Source of the DNA: Methylomonas methanica MC09
Lineage (GTDB): Bacteria > Pseudomonadota > Gammaproteobacteria > Methylococcales > Methylomonadaceae
DNA: 64,000 bases
Assembly: GCF_000214665.1 (NCBI RefSeq)
Contig: NC_015572.1
Coordinates: forward strand, 434,001-498,000
Direction: 5' to 3'
Part shown: piece by piece, positions 44,992 to 53,170 of the stretch
How the letters are laid out: each line of letters begins with the position of its first letter
Numbering within the stretch: the first letter of the stretch is position 1
The notes under the pieces: generated by a model
What the model was told of the DNA's origin: nothing
Seen by the model: the letters and a program-made list of their open reading frames with translations, nothing else
Databases searched by the model: none
Position numbers and translations under genes: made by a program

Positions 44992-47454
44992 ATGAAAATT
45001 ATAAAAACCATCCTGCTGATGTTGGCAACGGTACTGCCGTTATCGCCGGCAACAGCCGCCAATCTATTAAACAACGGCGGCTTTGAAAGTCCCGGTACGG
45101 TCGCCACCTATCTGTTCCTATCCAACAATGCGACCGGCGTTACCGGCTGGACCGCGATAGACGATGGCGTTGGCGAAAGACCGTATCTGATGAATAAATA
45201 CCGTCCGGGCGGCAGCTATACCGACCGTGTTTACGGCGGCACTTACGCCCTGGCAATCAACCAGGGATCAGGCATCAAAACCACCTTTCCAGTCACCGCC
45301 GGCGTAACTTACACACTGTCGTTCCAGGCCCGCAAAGGTACGACCGCCGGCTTTACGCCCCTGGAAGTCTCGGTGGCAGGCTTTAATACCAGTTTTTCCA
45401 ACGTCAGCGGCAATTTTCAATTGTTGACTTACACCTTTACCGCCAGTGCCAGCGATGCCGCGGCGGAACTGCGGTTTTTCAATAGCTCGCCGACGCCCGA
45501 TTACAAAACCTACGATATCGACGCGGTAGTGGTTGAAGAAGGCGCCGGTCCCAGCGTTCCGGTTAATCCTTTTGTCGGCGATCCGGCCGATCCCGGTGAT
45601 CCGGCTTTCACCACCAGTCATTTCTCGGGTTCGCAAAACTGCGCGATGTGCCACAACGGCATCGTCGACAATCAAAACCAGGATGTGTCCATCGTCACCG
45701 ACTGGTCGTCGACCATGATGGCCAATTCCACCCGCGATCCGTTTTGGCGGGCCAAGGTGCGCAGTGAAATTGCCAAACATCCGCAACTGGAAGCGGTGAT
45801 CAACGATAAGTGCAGCAAGTGCCATGCGCCGATGGCGAGCACTGAAGCCCAAAAAGACGGCAGTATCGCCGGTCAAACCCTTTTCGATGGCGGTATTCTG
45901 GATGCGGGGCATACCCAGCACGATGCGGCCATGGATGGGGTAAGTTGCACCTTATGCCACCAAATCCCTGCAACCCCAGCCTTGGGGACCCTGTCGACCA
46001 TGTCCGGCAACTATACCGTCAACGATAATAAAACCATTTTCGGTCCTTTCGGCGGTCCCGGCGATACAGCCCTATTTCCGAATCCGATGATTATGCATAC
46101 CGGTTATACGCCGACTTACGGCGCGCATATCAAGGATTCCAAATTATGCGCTTCATGCCATAACCTGAAAACGCCGTATGTAGATGAAAACGGTACTGTA
46201 CTGAGTACGACGCCGGAAACGGAATTTCCGGAACAGACGCCGTATATGGAATGGGAGCAAAGCAGCTATGTGAGTCAAAAAAGTTGCCAAGCCTGCCATA
46301 TGACGCATACGGATGGCGTTGCGATTTCCACCATGCCGATGTGGCTTGGGCCTCGCAACAACTTTGCCGTCCACGACCTGGTAGGCGGTAATAAGCTGAT
46401 GCTGGATATTTTGAATTCGAACAAGGCTCAGTTGGGCGCGTTATCGAACAATTTTCCGGAAACCATCGCCAAAACGGATGCCATGCTGAAAAGCGCGGCG
46501 ACGTTGGAGTTGGTCGCGCAAGGTTCGACGGCCAATGCCCTGGATTTCACGCTAAAAGTTAACAGCACCACCGGCCACAAGCTGCCGACTGCGTATCCTT
46601 CGCGGCGAGCCATTCTGCATATCGCGGTGCTTAACGGGCAAAACCAGGCCGTCTGGGAGTCGGGCAAGGTCAATGCCGACGGTAGTGTCGAAGGCGTGGA
46701 CGCCGATGATAACGGCAACACCTTCGAGCCGCACTACGAGCAGATTACCGCCGAAGATCAGGTGCAAGTCTACGAAGCCATCATGGGCAATAATGAAGGC
46801 GAAGTGACCTATACCCTGCTGCGCGGCAAGGAATATCTGAAAGATAACCGCATTTTGCCGCCGGGTTTCGATAAGACCGCCGTGCCGGCCGATGTGAGGG
46901 TTGTGGGTGCGGCGTTGTCCGATAGCAATTTCGTTGGCGGTAGCGACCAGATCGCTTATCTGATCGGCGGTTTGCCGGCGGGTAATTACACAGTCAAGGC
47001 TGAACTGGTTTATCAGACCCTGTCGCGCGCCTTTGCCGAGGATTTGTTCAGCGATACGACTACACCGGAAGTGGTGGATTTCAAAACCATGTTCGATGCG
47101 TCCACGCAAAAATCCACGGTAATCGCCAGTGTCGAATTTGCCGGCTCTGTTGTTACGCCGCCGGCATCGGATACCGACGGCGACGGGGTCCCGGATAATC
47201 TGGATAACTGCATACTGGTGGCCAACGCCAATCAGCGCGACACCGATGGCGATGGCTACGGCAATATCTGCGATCCTGACTTCAATCAGAACCGGGTGGT
47301 TGATCCATTGGATTTAAACAGCTTGAAGGCGCAGTTTGGCAAGGCCTCAGCCAATCACGATTTGAATGGTAACGGTGTGGTCGACCCGTTGGATTTGAAT
47401 ATATTGAAGTCCTATTGGGGTAAGACGCCCGGTCCGTCCGGGTTGCAGCCCTAA
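44992..47454 (+). CDS. Secreted pentaheme cytochrome c with TSP3 and dockerin-like C-terminus
   Basis: Predicted extracellular electron-transfer protein of 820 residues. It has a signal peptide (IIKTILLMLATVLPLSPATA) and an N-terminal jelly-roll domain at 24-185 (NLLNNGGFESPG, TGWTAIDDGV) like DUF642/carbohydrate-binding folds. Five CxxCH haem sites follow: CAMCH 217, CSKCH 274, CTLCH 319, CASCH 386 and CQACH 432. A beta-rich region runs to about 720. Then come thrombospondin type-3 calcium repeats (DTDGDGVPDNLDNC, DTDGDGYGNICD; from 727) and two dockerin-like EF-loops, DFNQNRVVDPLDLNSLK at 763 and DLNGNGVVDPLDLNILKSYW at 790. The start is ATG 44992; an open extension to 44803 lacks a signal sequence and overlaps the palindrome. 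Confidence 0.88.
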   Translation: MKIIKTILLMLATVLPLSPATAANLLNNGGFESPGTVATYLFLSNNATGVTGWTAIDDGVGERPYLMNKYRPGGSYTDRVYGGTYALAINQGSGIKTTFPVTAGVTYTLSFQARKGTTAGFTPLEVSVAGFNTSFSNVSGNFQLLTYTFTASASDAAAELRFFNSSPTPDYKTYDIDAVVVEEGAGPSVPVNPFVGDPADPGDPAFTTSHFSGSQNCAMCHNGIVDNQNQDVSIVTDWSSTMMANSTRDPFWRAKVRSEIAKHPQLEAVINDKCSKCHAPMASTEAQKDGSIAGQTLFDGGILDAGHTQHDAAMDGVSCTLCHQIPATPALGTLSTMSGNYTVNDNKTIFGPFGGPGDTALFPNPMIMHTGYTPTYGAHIKDSKLCASCHNLKTPYVDENGTVLSTTPETEFPEQTPYMEWEQSSYVSQKSCQACHMTHTDGVAISTMPMWLGPRNNFAVHDLVGGNKLMLDILNSNKAQLGALSNNFPETIAKTDAMLKSAATLELVAQGSTANALDFTLKVNSTTGHKLPTAYPSRRAILHIAVLNGQNQAVWESGKVNADGSVEGVDADDNGNTFEPHYEQITAEDQVQVYEAIMGNNEGEVTYTLLRGKEYLKDNRILPPGFDKTAVPADVRVVGAALSDSNFVGGSDQIAYLIGGLPAGNYTVKAELVYQTLSRAFAEDLFSDTTTPEVVDFKTMFDASTQKSTVIASVEFAGSVVTPPASDTDGDGVPDNLDNCILVANANQRDTDGDGYGNICDPDFNQNRVVDPLDLNSLKAQFGKASANHDLNGNGVVDPLDLNILKSYWGKTPGPSGLQP

Positions 47455-47542
47455 GGCTGCCAACCGCGCCAAAACTGCAGGTCTTGGCCGGTGTAAAAGC
47501 TTGAAATTAATTTATTAACAAAGAATGTAAGGAGCGTAAAAA

Positions 47543-48142
47543 ATGGATAACGGATCCAAATATCTATTCTCACTATTGTGCAGTTTGGGGTTGCTGGTGT
47601 TTTCCAGTTCCCAGGCATTGGCTGCATTGAGCAATGTTGTGGCGTTTAGCCAAGGGGAAAGCATTACCGTTGCGAGCGGCGGATCTTTGACCGTCGATGT
47701 GGTAGGCGAGCAATTCCTGTTGGGGCCGGATGGTGTGGGCTTGTCTTTGAGTTGGAACCCGAATGTGTTACAGCACGTTTCCACATCGTTTGTGAATCCG
47801 CCTTGGAATTTTTCTTCTGCGGACGAAACTTCGGCTGAATCCGGTTTGATCGATTCGATTTTTTTGGGGATGTCTGCGCTGGGTGTTGATGCGGGTTCCG
47901 ATTTTGGGATCGTTTCGTTTACCTTCAACGTAGTCGGTAATCCGGGAGATTTGACTCCGCTGGCGTTAGCTAGCGATTCCTTTGGCATTGGTTTTGTAAA
48001 TGGGCTAACCGGGCTGGACGTGAATTTTATGAACAGTCAAGTGCAGGTCGTACCGCTTCCAGCGGCAGTCTGGATGTTCGGCGCCGGCTTGGCGGCAATC
48101 GGTGGGTCGATGCAGCGTCGAAAAAAGACCTTGAACAACTGA
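47543..48142 (+). CDS. VPLPA-CTERM protein with cohesin-like domain
   Basis: Predicted exported protein of 199 residues. A signal peptide (LLCSLGLLVFSSSQALA) is followed by one beta-sandwich domain at about 30-165 whose order of strands resembles cohesin: ITVASGGSLTVDVVGEQF, GVGLSLSWNPNVLQHVSTSF, SGLIDSIFLGMSALGVDAGS, FGIVSFTFNVVGNPGDLTPL and a closing VNFMNSQVQV. The C-terminal sorting signal is VPLPAAVWMFGAGLAAIGG, then QRRKK. GGAG at 47531-47534 is a good ribosome site. It lies 88 bases after the cytochrome gene that ends in a dockerin-like module. The cohesin call is by pattern, without a profile search. Confidence 0.78.
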   Translation: MDNGSKYLFSLLCSLGLLVFSSSQALAALSNVVAFSQGESITVASGGSLTVDVVGEQFLLGPDGVGLSLSWNPNVLQHVSTSFVNPPWNFSSADETSAESGLIDSIFLGMSALGVDAGSDFGIVSFTFNVVGNPGDLTPLALASDSFGIGFVNGLTGLDVNFMNSQVQVVPLPAAVWMFGAGLAAIGGSMQRRKKTLNN

Positions 48143-48158
48143 GTTCAGGATGAGGAAA

Positions 48159-48178
48159 CCCCCGGCCGTCGCCGGGGG
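48159..48178. terminator. GC-rich hairpin between convergent genes
   Basis: CCCCCGGC, loop CGTC, GCCGGGGG: a perfect eight-pair stem 16 bases after the cohesin-like gene and 20 bases beyond the pgi stop on the other strand. It probably ends transcription from the left; the lack of a T run makes it weak as a classic terminator. Confidence 0.6.
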
Positions 48179-48198
48179 GGCAAGCCTGTTACTGGCGC

Positions 48199-49839
48199 TC
48201 AGGCCTTGCGCAATTTCTTATAAGTGTTGATCAAACCGTTGGTGGAGCTGTCGTGGCTGTCGATTTCGTCTTCGTTTTTCAGTTCCGGCAATATGGCTTT
48301 GGCTAGTACCTTACCGAGTTCCACGCCCATTTGATCGAAAGAGTTGATATTCCAGATTACCCCTTGAACAAAGATTTTGTGCTCGTAAAACGCAATCAAA
48401 GTGCCCAGGGTTCTGGGCGTCAGCTTCTTGAACAGAAACGAATTCGAGGGCTTGTTACCTTCGAAAATCTTGGATGCGATCAGCGCGTCGTCCAAGTCGG
48501 GCTGGTGGCTTAAATCCTGCCTGACTTCCGCTTCGGTTTTGCCGCGCATCAAGGCTTCCGCTTGCGCCAGGAAGTTGGAGATCAGGATGTCGTGGTGGTC
48601 CGGCAGGTCGTATTGGCTTTGCGCGGCGGCCAGAAAGTCGCCGGGAATCAGTTTCGTGCCCTGGTGGATCAGCTGAAAAAACGCATGCTGGCCATTGGTG
48701 CCGGGTTGGCCCCAAATGATAGGCCCGGTGTTGTAATCGACTTTTTCGCCGTTAATGGTGGCGCTTTTGCCGTTGCTTTCCATGTCGCCTTGCTGAAAAT
48801 AATCGGCAAAATACTTCAGCGACTGCGCATAAGGCAGAATGGCGTAGGTTTCGGCTTCGAAAAAGTTGTTGTACCAGATGCCGAGCAAACCCATGATAAC
48901 CGGGATGTTTTCTTCAAATGGCGCATGCCGGAAGTGTTCGTCCGCCAGATAAGCACCCATCAGCAGTTCTTCGAAATTGTCCATGCCTATATACAAGGCG
49001 ATGGACATGCCGATCACGGACCACAGTGAATAGCGTCCGCCGACCCAATCCCAAAATTCGAACATGTTGTCGGGATCAATGCCGAACTCCTTGACCTTTT
49101 CTTCATTGGTTGAAATGGCAATGAAATGTTGCGACATCAGAGCCGGGTCTTTTGCCGCGTTCAAAAACCAATTGCGGGCGGAGCGGGCGTTGGTCATGGT
49201 TTCCTGCGTGGTAAAGGTTTTCGAGGAAATCAGGAATAACGTGGTTTCTGGGTTGAGCGGTATCAACGTTTCGACTATATCGGTTTGATCGACGTTGGAT
49301 ACAAAATGCGCTTTCAAGCCTTCCAGGCCGTAAGGCGTCAACGCGGTGTCCACCATTTTCGGGCCTAAATCGGAACCGCCTATACCGATATTGACGATGT
49401 CGGTGATGCGTTTTCCGGTAAACCCCGTCCAGGCTCCGGAGCGCACTTGCTCGGTAAAGACCCGCATTTTTGCCAGTACCTTATTGATTTCCGGCATGAC
49501 ATCCTGGCCGCGAAACAACACCGGCTTATTGCCGCGGTTTCTTAACGCGGTATGTAAAACCGCCCGTTTTTCGGTGGTGTTGATAATCGATCCTGAAAAC
49601 ATGGCTTCGGTTTTAGTACGCAGTTCGGCCCGGTCTGCCAAATCGATCAGCAACGGCATGGTTTGTTCGGTAATCAGGTTTTTCGAGTAGTCGAACAGCA
49701 AATCGTTGAAGGTCACGGAGAACTTATCGAAGCGCCTGGGGTCTTTGGCAAAAGCCTCTTTCATGCAAAAGGTGTCGGCAATTTCCAGATAATGTTGTTT
49801 GACGGCGTTCCATTCGGGGGAGTTGATTAATTTGGACAT
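48199..49839 (-). CDS. pgi: Glucose-6-phosphate isomerase
   Basis: Interconverts glucose-6-phosphate and fructose-6-phosphate. Conserved segments: [38 protein letters not shown] (phosphate-binding), [37 protein letters not shown] (signature with catalytic Glu/His region nearby) and [18 protein letters not shown] 49839 ([10 protein letters not shown]) gives 546 residues, the normal size. The frame runs open upstream to 49914 but those residues are not family-like. Single gene on the minus strand. In a ribulose-monophosphate methanotroph it would feed hexulose phosphates into sugar pools, which is inference. Confidence 0.97.
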   Translation of the reverse strand: MSKLINSPEWNAVKQHYLEIADTFCMKEAFAKDPRRFDKFSVTFNDLLFDYSKNLITEQTMPLLIDLADRAELRTKTEAMFSGSIINTTEKRAVLHTALRNRGNKPVLFRGQDVMPEINKVLAKMRVFTEQVRSGAWTGFTGKRITDIVNIGIGGSDLGPKMVDTALTPYGLEGLKAHFVSNVDQTDIVETLIPLNPETTLFLISSKTFTTQETMTNARSARNWFLNAAKDPALMSQHFIAISTNEEKVKEFGIDPDNMFEFWDWVGGRYSLWSVIGMSIALYIGMDNFEELLMGAYLADEHFRHAPFEENIPVIMGLLGIWYNNFFEAETYAILPYAQSLKYFADYFQQGDMESNGKSATINGEKVDYNTGPIIWGQPGTNGQHAFFQLIHQGTKLIPGDFLAAAQSQYDLPDHHDILISNFLAQAEALMRGKTEAEVRQDLSHQPDLDDALIASKIFEGNKPSNSFLFKKLTPRTLGTLIAFYEHKIFVQGVIWNINSFDQMGVELGKVLAKAILPELKNEDEIDSHDSSTNGLINTYKKLRKA

Positions 49840-50120
49840 ATTTTCTTGTGATAAACCGGATAGGGTGTCCTTGGCAACACTGAAGCAGGCGTGGATGCAA
49901 GGGCATTCCCACATTATAAGGATTGTCTTTCGCCGATGACAAAAAAATTCCGGATCGGGAATACCATATAAGTAATGCCTTTATTTGCCATGGGTGATGT
50001 GCTAGAGTTAGGGCTGATTTTTGGTGGGATTGCAACCTAAATTTAAGGTTGCTGTTCCAAATCGCATCATGCTTAACCGCATGAATAATAATAAAACTAT
50101 TAACAACGGGAAGGGTAAAC

Positions 50121-50714
50121 ATGAAAACAACGCGTATTTTCAGAAATAGTCTTTTTGCTCTCGTCGGGCTGATTTTTTCCGCTACTGCTTGGTCACATGG
50201 CGGCGCGGCCGGTACGGATACCGATCAGTGTAAGTTTGAGCTGGAAAAAGATCATTGGATTCATTATACAGCGTATCAACCGAAGGCCTATCCGGCTGAA
50301 GAGTTCTGCGGCAACATTCCCGACACCGATTCCTTGATCCAGTTGGTGTTCGATTATCAAGACCAACGTTACCGCGGTATGTCAGTTGAGTTTGAGGTCA
50401 CCAAAGAGCCGGAAGGCACTCGGGTATTTTACGAAGCACCTAAAAAACACAAGTCCGGAACAGTTATTTTGAACTTACCCAATGGTGTGCCGGAAGCAGG
50501 TAAGTATCTGATTCATATTACCTTGTTGCAAGATAGCGGTGAGCGTCTTGACGCGCACATGAGCTTCAAGGCCGGTGGCGGCCAGCCAACCAGTGCCGGT
50601 AGCTATGGTTTATATGCCTTAGTATTATTTGCCGGTCTGTACATAACCTATCTGTCTCACGCGGGCTTTAAACGTAAAGTCGATGAATTGATGGGCAAAG
50701 CGAAAGAGCTTTAA
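50121..50714 (+). CDS. Exported protein with predicted N-terminal His, possible copper-binding
   Basis: Not assigned to a named family. Residues 1-25 are a signal peptide (SLFALVGLIFSATAWS) with a good Ala-x-Ser cleavage site that would leave His as the first residue (HGGAAGTDTDQCK). A free N-terminal His is the basis of copper histidine braces in LPMO, CopC and PmoB proteins. Further possible ligands are DHWIHY and Cys in DQCKFE and EEFCGN. The middle is a beta domain (VEFEVTKEPEGTRVFYEAPK), and a C-terminal helix (YGLYALVLFAGLYITYL) anchors it, followed by a basic tail. The next gene encodes a cupredoxin. The copper role is inference from these features. Confidence 0.6.
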   Translation: MKTTRIFRNSLFALVGLIFSATAWSHGGAAGTDTDQCKFELEKDHWIHYTAYQPKAYPAEEFCGNIPDTDSLIQLVFDYQDQRYRGMSVEFEVTKEPEGTRVFYEAPKKHKSGTVILNLPNGVPEAGKYLIHITLLQDSGERLDAHMSFKAGGGQPTSAGSYGLYALVLFAGLYITYLSHAGFKRKVDELMGKAKEL

Positions 50715-50723
50715 ACTTATCCG

Positions 50724-50767
50724 GTCTCATTCTGTCTTTGCCTAAAAGGCGGAGTGAGACTGCGCTT
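50724..50767 (+). terminator. Hairpin with T run between the two copper-type genes
   Basis: GTCTCATTC (50724-50732) pairs with GAGTGAGAC (50752-50760), with inner GCC/GGC pairing, and is followed by TGCGCTTTTT. It is a plausible intrinsic terminator, so the cupredoxin gene downstream probably has its own promoter. Confidence 0.55.
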
Positions 50768-50859
50768 TTTAGCTTAGGTTTGTTGTTCGTTTTATCTATC
50801 AATAGCCTTAGGTATACAAGTTGTTAAATTTCGGCTTTAGAAATAGAGGAATTGCTCTA

Positions 50860-51780
50860 ATGGTCAAAACAGTATCAATTGCCGCTCTGATTTGTGCGCT
50901 GTCTACTTTCGGTGTTTCCGCGAAAGAGTTTCAGGAGCACAACAACATGATGAATCATGGCGACGGCCACTTGATGGATATGGACGGCGGCATGGTTATG
51001 GGGCAGAACACGGATACATTGCCCGGTGGTTGCGACAAAATTGCCGCGACCAAGGAAATCACCGTGCATGCGGGACATAAGTATTCCGAAAAATTCCCGG
51101 GCACCATGTGGGCCTTTGATCAACAGGAATATCAATTCGAGCCTTGTACTAAATTGACGGTGCATTTTGTTAACGATGATGAAATCCGTCATCAATGGAT
51201 GATGCATGGCTTGCCTAAATATCTGTATCCCAAAGGGATGTTCCATTTGGAAGTAAGCGGTCCGGGCAGCGTTTCCGGTACATTGATTTTGCCGCCCGGC
51301 GATAAAACCTATCTGGTGCATTGCGATATTGCCCAGCATATGGAAAAGGGCATGAAGGCGCAGTTTAAAGTGGGCAAGGGTGGCGAAGATTTGCCGAGTA
51401 TCCCTGGCTTGACCGCCAGTGTTTTTCCTGATGATTACAGCGGCAAGCCGTTTTCTGCGGAAGCCTTTGAAGCTCAGGAAGCAGCAGCCAGAGCAGCGAA
51501 TGCGGCTTTGGAAGCCGCGGCATCCCAGCCTAAAGCGCAGAGCGATACCGCTGCGGCGGCTGACGATTCTTTTCTGTCGGGCGTCGGCGTGGTCGGTTTG
51601 GCGATCGGGATTTTGCTTGGTCCGCTTTTTGCGAAACGTTTTAAAGGTATGAGCGTGGGAGAAGTTATTGCCACCGTATTTGAATGGATTTCGCAAGCCA
51701 TAGGCTTTGCTGTGGATATTATAAGCAAGTTGCTGAAAAAGCTTACAAGCAAGAAAGCCATTCCATTGCCGGATAAATAA
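50860..51780 (+). CDS. Membrane-tethered cupredoxin (plastocyanin-like) with Met/His-rich N-terminus
   Basis: Predicted periplasmic type-1 copper protein of 306 residues. After the signal peptide (VSIAALICALSTFGVSA) comes a Met/His-rich stretch (NNMMNHGDGHLMDMDGGMVM), typical of copper chaperone or resistance proteins. The cupredoxin fold at about 60-170 has the His ligand in DEIRHQWMMHGLP and the Cys-His-Met cluster in YLVHCDIAQHMEKGM. An Ala/Gln-rich linker and two C-terminal hydrophobic segments follow (GVGVVGLAIGILLGPLFA and IATVFEWISQAIGFAVDII), with a Lys-rich end. ATG 50860 has AGAGGA nine bases upstream. It probably accepts electrons or stores and delivers copper; no partner enzyme is in the window. 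Confidence 0.85.
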   Translation: MVKTVSIAALICALSTFGVSAKEFQEHNNMMNHGDGHLMDMDGGMVMGQNTDTLPGGCDKIAATKEITVHAGHKYSEKFPGTMWAFDQQEYQFEPCTKLTVHFVNDDEIRHQWMMHGLPKYLYPKGMFHLEVSGPGSVSGTLILPPGDKTYLVHCDIAQHMEKGMKAQFKVGKGGEDLPSIPGLTASVFPDDYSGKPFSAEAFEAQEAAARAANAALEAAASQPKAQSDTAAAADDSFLSGVGVVGLAIGILLGPLFAKRFKGMSVGEVIATVFEWISQAIGFAVDIISKLLKKLTSKKAIPLPDK

Positions 51781-51792
51781 ACAAAGCGATCG

Positions 51793-51829
51793 AAAGCCCC
51801 TGAAACATGCTGTTTCAGGGGCTTTTTTA
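51793..51829 (+). terminator. Strong rho-independent terminator after cupredoxin gene
   Basis: AAAGCCCCTGAAACA, loop TGC, TGTTTCAGGGGCTTT, then a T run. It is a perfect 15-pair stem 12 bases after the stop codon. Confidence 0.93.
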
Positions 51830-51842
51830 TGGGAGTTAGGAA

Positions 51843-52268
51843 TTGCAGTTCGAGACGTTTGGCGTGGTGGGCTTGTTCGTCAGTGCCTTTATTTCCTCAA
51901 CCATTGCCCCCGGTGGCTCAGAGGCCGTATTAGCTTATTTGGTGAACAGCAGAGAGTATGCGGTCGAACAATTAGTGGCGGTCGCAACGGTCGGCAATAC
52001 GTTGGGCGCCTTGACTACTTGGTGGCTGGGACTCTGGGCGGCTAAGAAATATCCTGCCGAAACCGCGTTATCGGAGAAACAGCGTAATTCCTTGCGGACC
52101 GTCAGGCGCTGGGGTAGTTGGACGCTGTTGTTTTCGTGGTTGCCTGTCGTGGGCGACGGTTTATGTTTTGCCGCCGGTTGGCTGAAGCTATCGCTGTTTT
52201 CTTCAATAGCCGCTATTTTTTTTGGTAAGGCACTGCGTTATATTGCTATTGCTTACGCATTTATTTAA
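51843..52268 (+). CDS. YqaA-like SNARE-associated membrane protein (DedA superfamily)
   Basis: Small inner-membrane protein (141 residues) of the VTT/SNARE-associated group. It shows VSAFISSTIAPGGSEAVLAY, with the Gly-x-Ser-Glu turn of the family, then VATVGNTLGALTTWWLGLWA and LFSWLPVVGDGLCFAAGWLK, where the second re-entrant loop carries Pro-x-x-Gly-Asp. This is the order seen in E. coli YqaA. The start is TTG 51843 with GGGAG just upstream. DedA proteins help lipid-carrier recycling and membrane homeostasis; for YqaA the role is unknown. Confidence 0.82.
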   Translation: MQFETFGVVGLFVSAFISSTIAPGGSEAVLAYLVNSREYAVEQLVAVATVGNTLGALTTWWLGLWAAKKYPAETALSEKQRNSLRTVRRWGSWTLLFSWLPVVGDGLCFAAGWLKLSLFSSIAAIFFGKALRYIAIAYAFI

Positions 52269-52285
52269 TTTTATATGAATCACAG

Positions 52286-53062
52286 ATGACGTTTTTTGCA
52301 CTTCCTCATTTTCCGCCCGCGGATATTGCGGCCAATCATAATCGGCGGGATTACTTCATAGCCTGCTTTACCTTCCTGGCCACTACGATTTGTTTGACTA
52401 CCGACGGCTTTGCCCCGAGGTTCATGCAGTACGTGCTGGCGTTTTTAGGCTGGATTTTTTTGATCGCCTTTCTGCGCGGCGAATGCAAATATGTGCGTAC
52501 CCAGGTCGCGGTGGCGGTAACCTTTGCGGTGGTGGGCGAATATTTTGCGTCTATCTATATGAAAGGCTATATCTACCGCTTTGAAAATGTGCCGGCTTAC
52601 GTGCCCGCCGGACACGGTTTGGTCTATTTGACGGCCGTGGCATTGGGACGTTCCGGGCTTTTTTTGCGTCATGCGCGGCGGATCGCCATGTTTGTGATGA
52701 GTGTAGGCGGAGTATGGGCATTTTGGGGGATTAGCGGTTGGGCCGAGCGGCAGGATATTGTCGGTGCCGTGTTGTTTGCTGTGTTTTTGGTTTACTTGTT
52801 CAAGGGGCGTTCGCCCATGGTGTATTTAGGCGCATTTTTTATTACATCCTGGCTGGAAATTGTGGGTACCACTGCGGGAACTTGGGCCTGGGCGGCGATT
52901 GACCCCGCCTCAACCTTACCGCAAGGCAATCCGCCCAGCGGGGTGGCTGCCTGGTATTGCCTGGTGGATGCGGTTGCGATTGCCGGAGCGGCTCCGTTAT
53001 TGGCGTTACTGAGTCGCACAGCCGGTTTTCTACGCGAACAGCGGGCCATGATAAGCAAATAA
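52286..53062 (+). CDS. Multi-pass membrane protein of unknown function
   Basis: Not recognised. A 258-residue protein with seven or eight hydrophobic helices, for example FIACFTFLATTICL, YVLAFLGWIFLIAFL, FVMSVGGVWAFWGISGWA and IVGAVLFAVFLVYLF. A polar, probably conserved segment lies between helices: FASIYMKGYIYRFENVPAYV, then PAGHGLVYLTAVALGRS, with charged and aromatic residues that could line a pocket. It starts 17 bases after the YqaA-like gene, so both may be on one transcript. No enzyme motif is evident. Confidence 0.65.
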   Translation: MTFFALPHFPPADIAANHNRRDYFIACFTFLATTICLTTDGFAPRFMQYVLAFLGWIFLIAFLRGECKYVRTQVAVAVTFAVVGEYFASIYMKGYIYRFENVPAYVPAGHGLVYLTAVALGRSGLFLRHARRIAMFVMSVGGVWAFWGISGWAERQDIVGAVLFAVFLVYLFKGRSPMVYLGAFFITSWLEIVGTTAGTWAWAAIDPASTLPQGNPPSGVAAWYCLVDAVAIAGAAPLLALLSRTAGFLREQRAMISK

Positions 53063-53170
53063 GCCTTAATATCGCCTGCTCGCCGTCTTCCCCTATGTAA
53101 AACCTGGCCGCTCCGCATTTTGCAGGTAAAATACCTTTTCGTTTATTGAATAAGCTCATCTGACTATCTT

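Noticed and set aside
47455..47542. A second c-di-GMP riboswitch before the cohesin-like gene
   Set aside because: The 88-base gap lacks CAAACC, the GNRA stem and the 3' GGxTTGC element.
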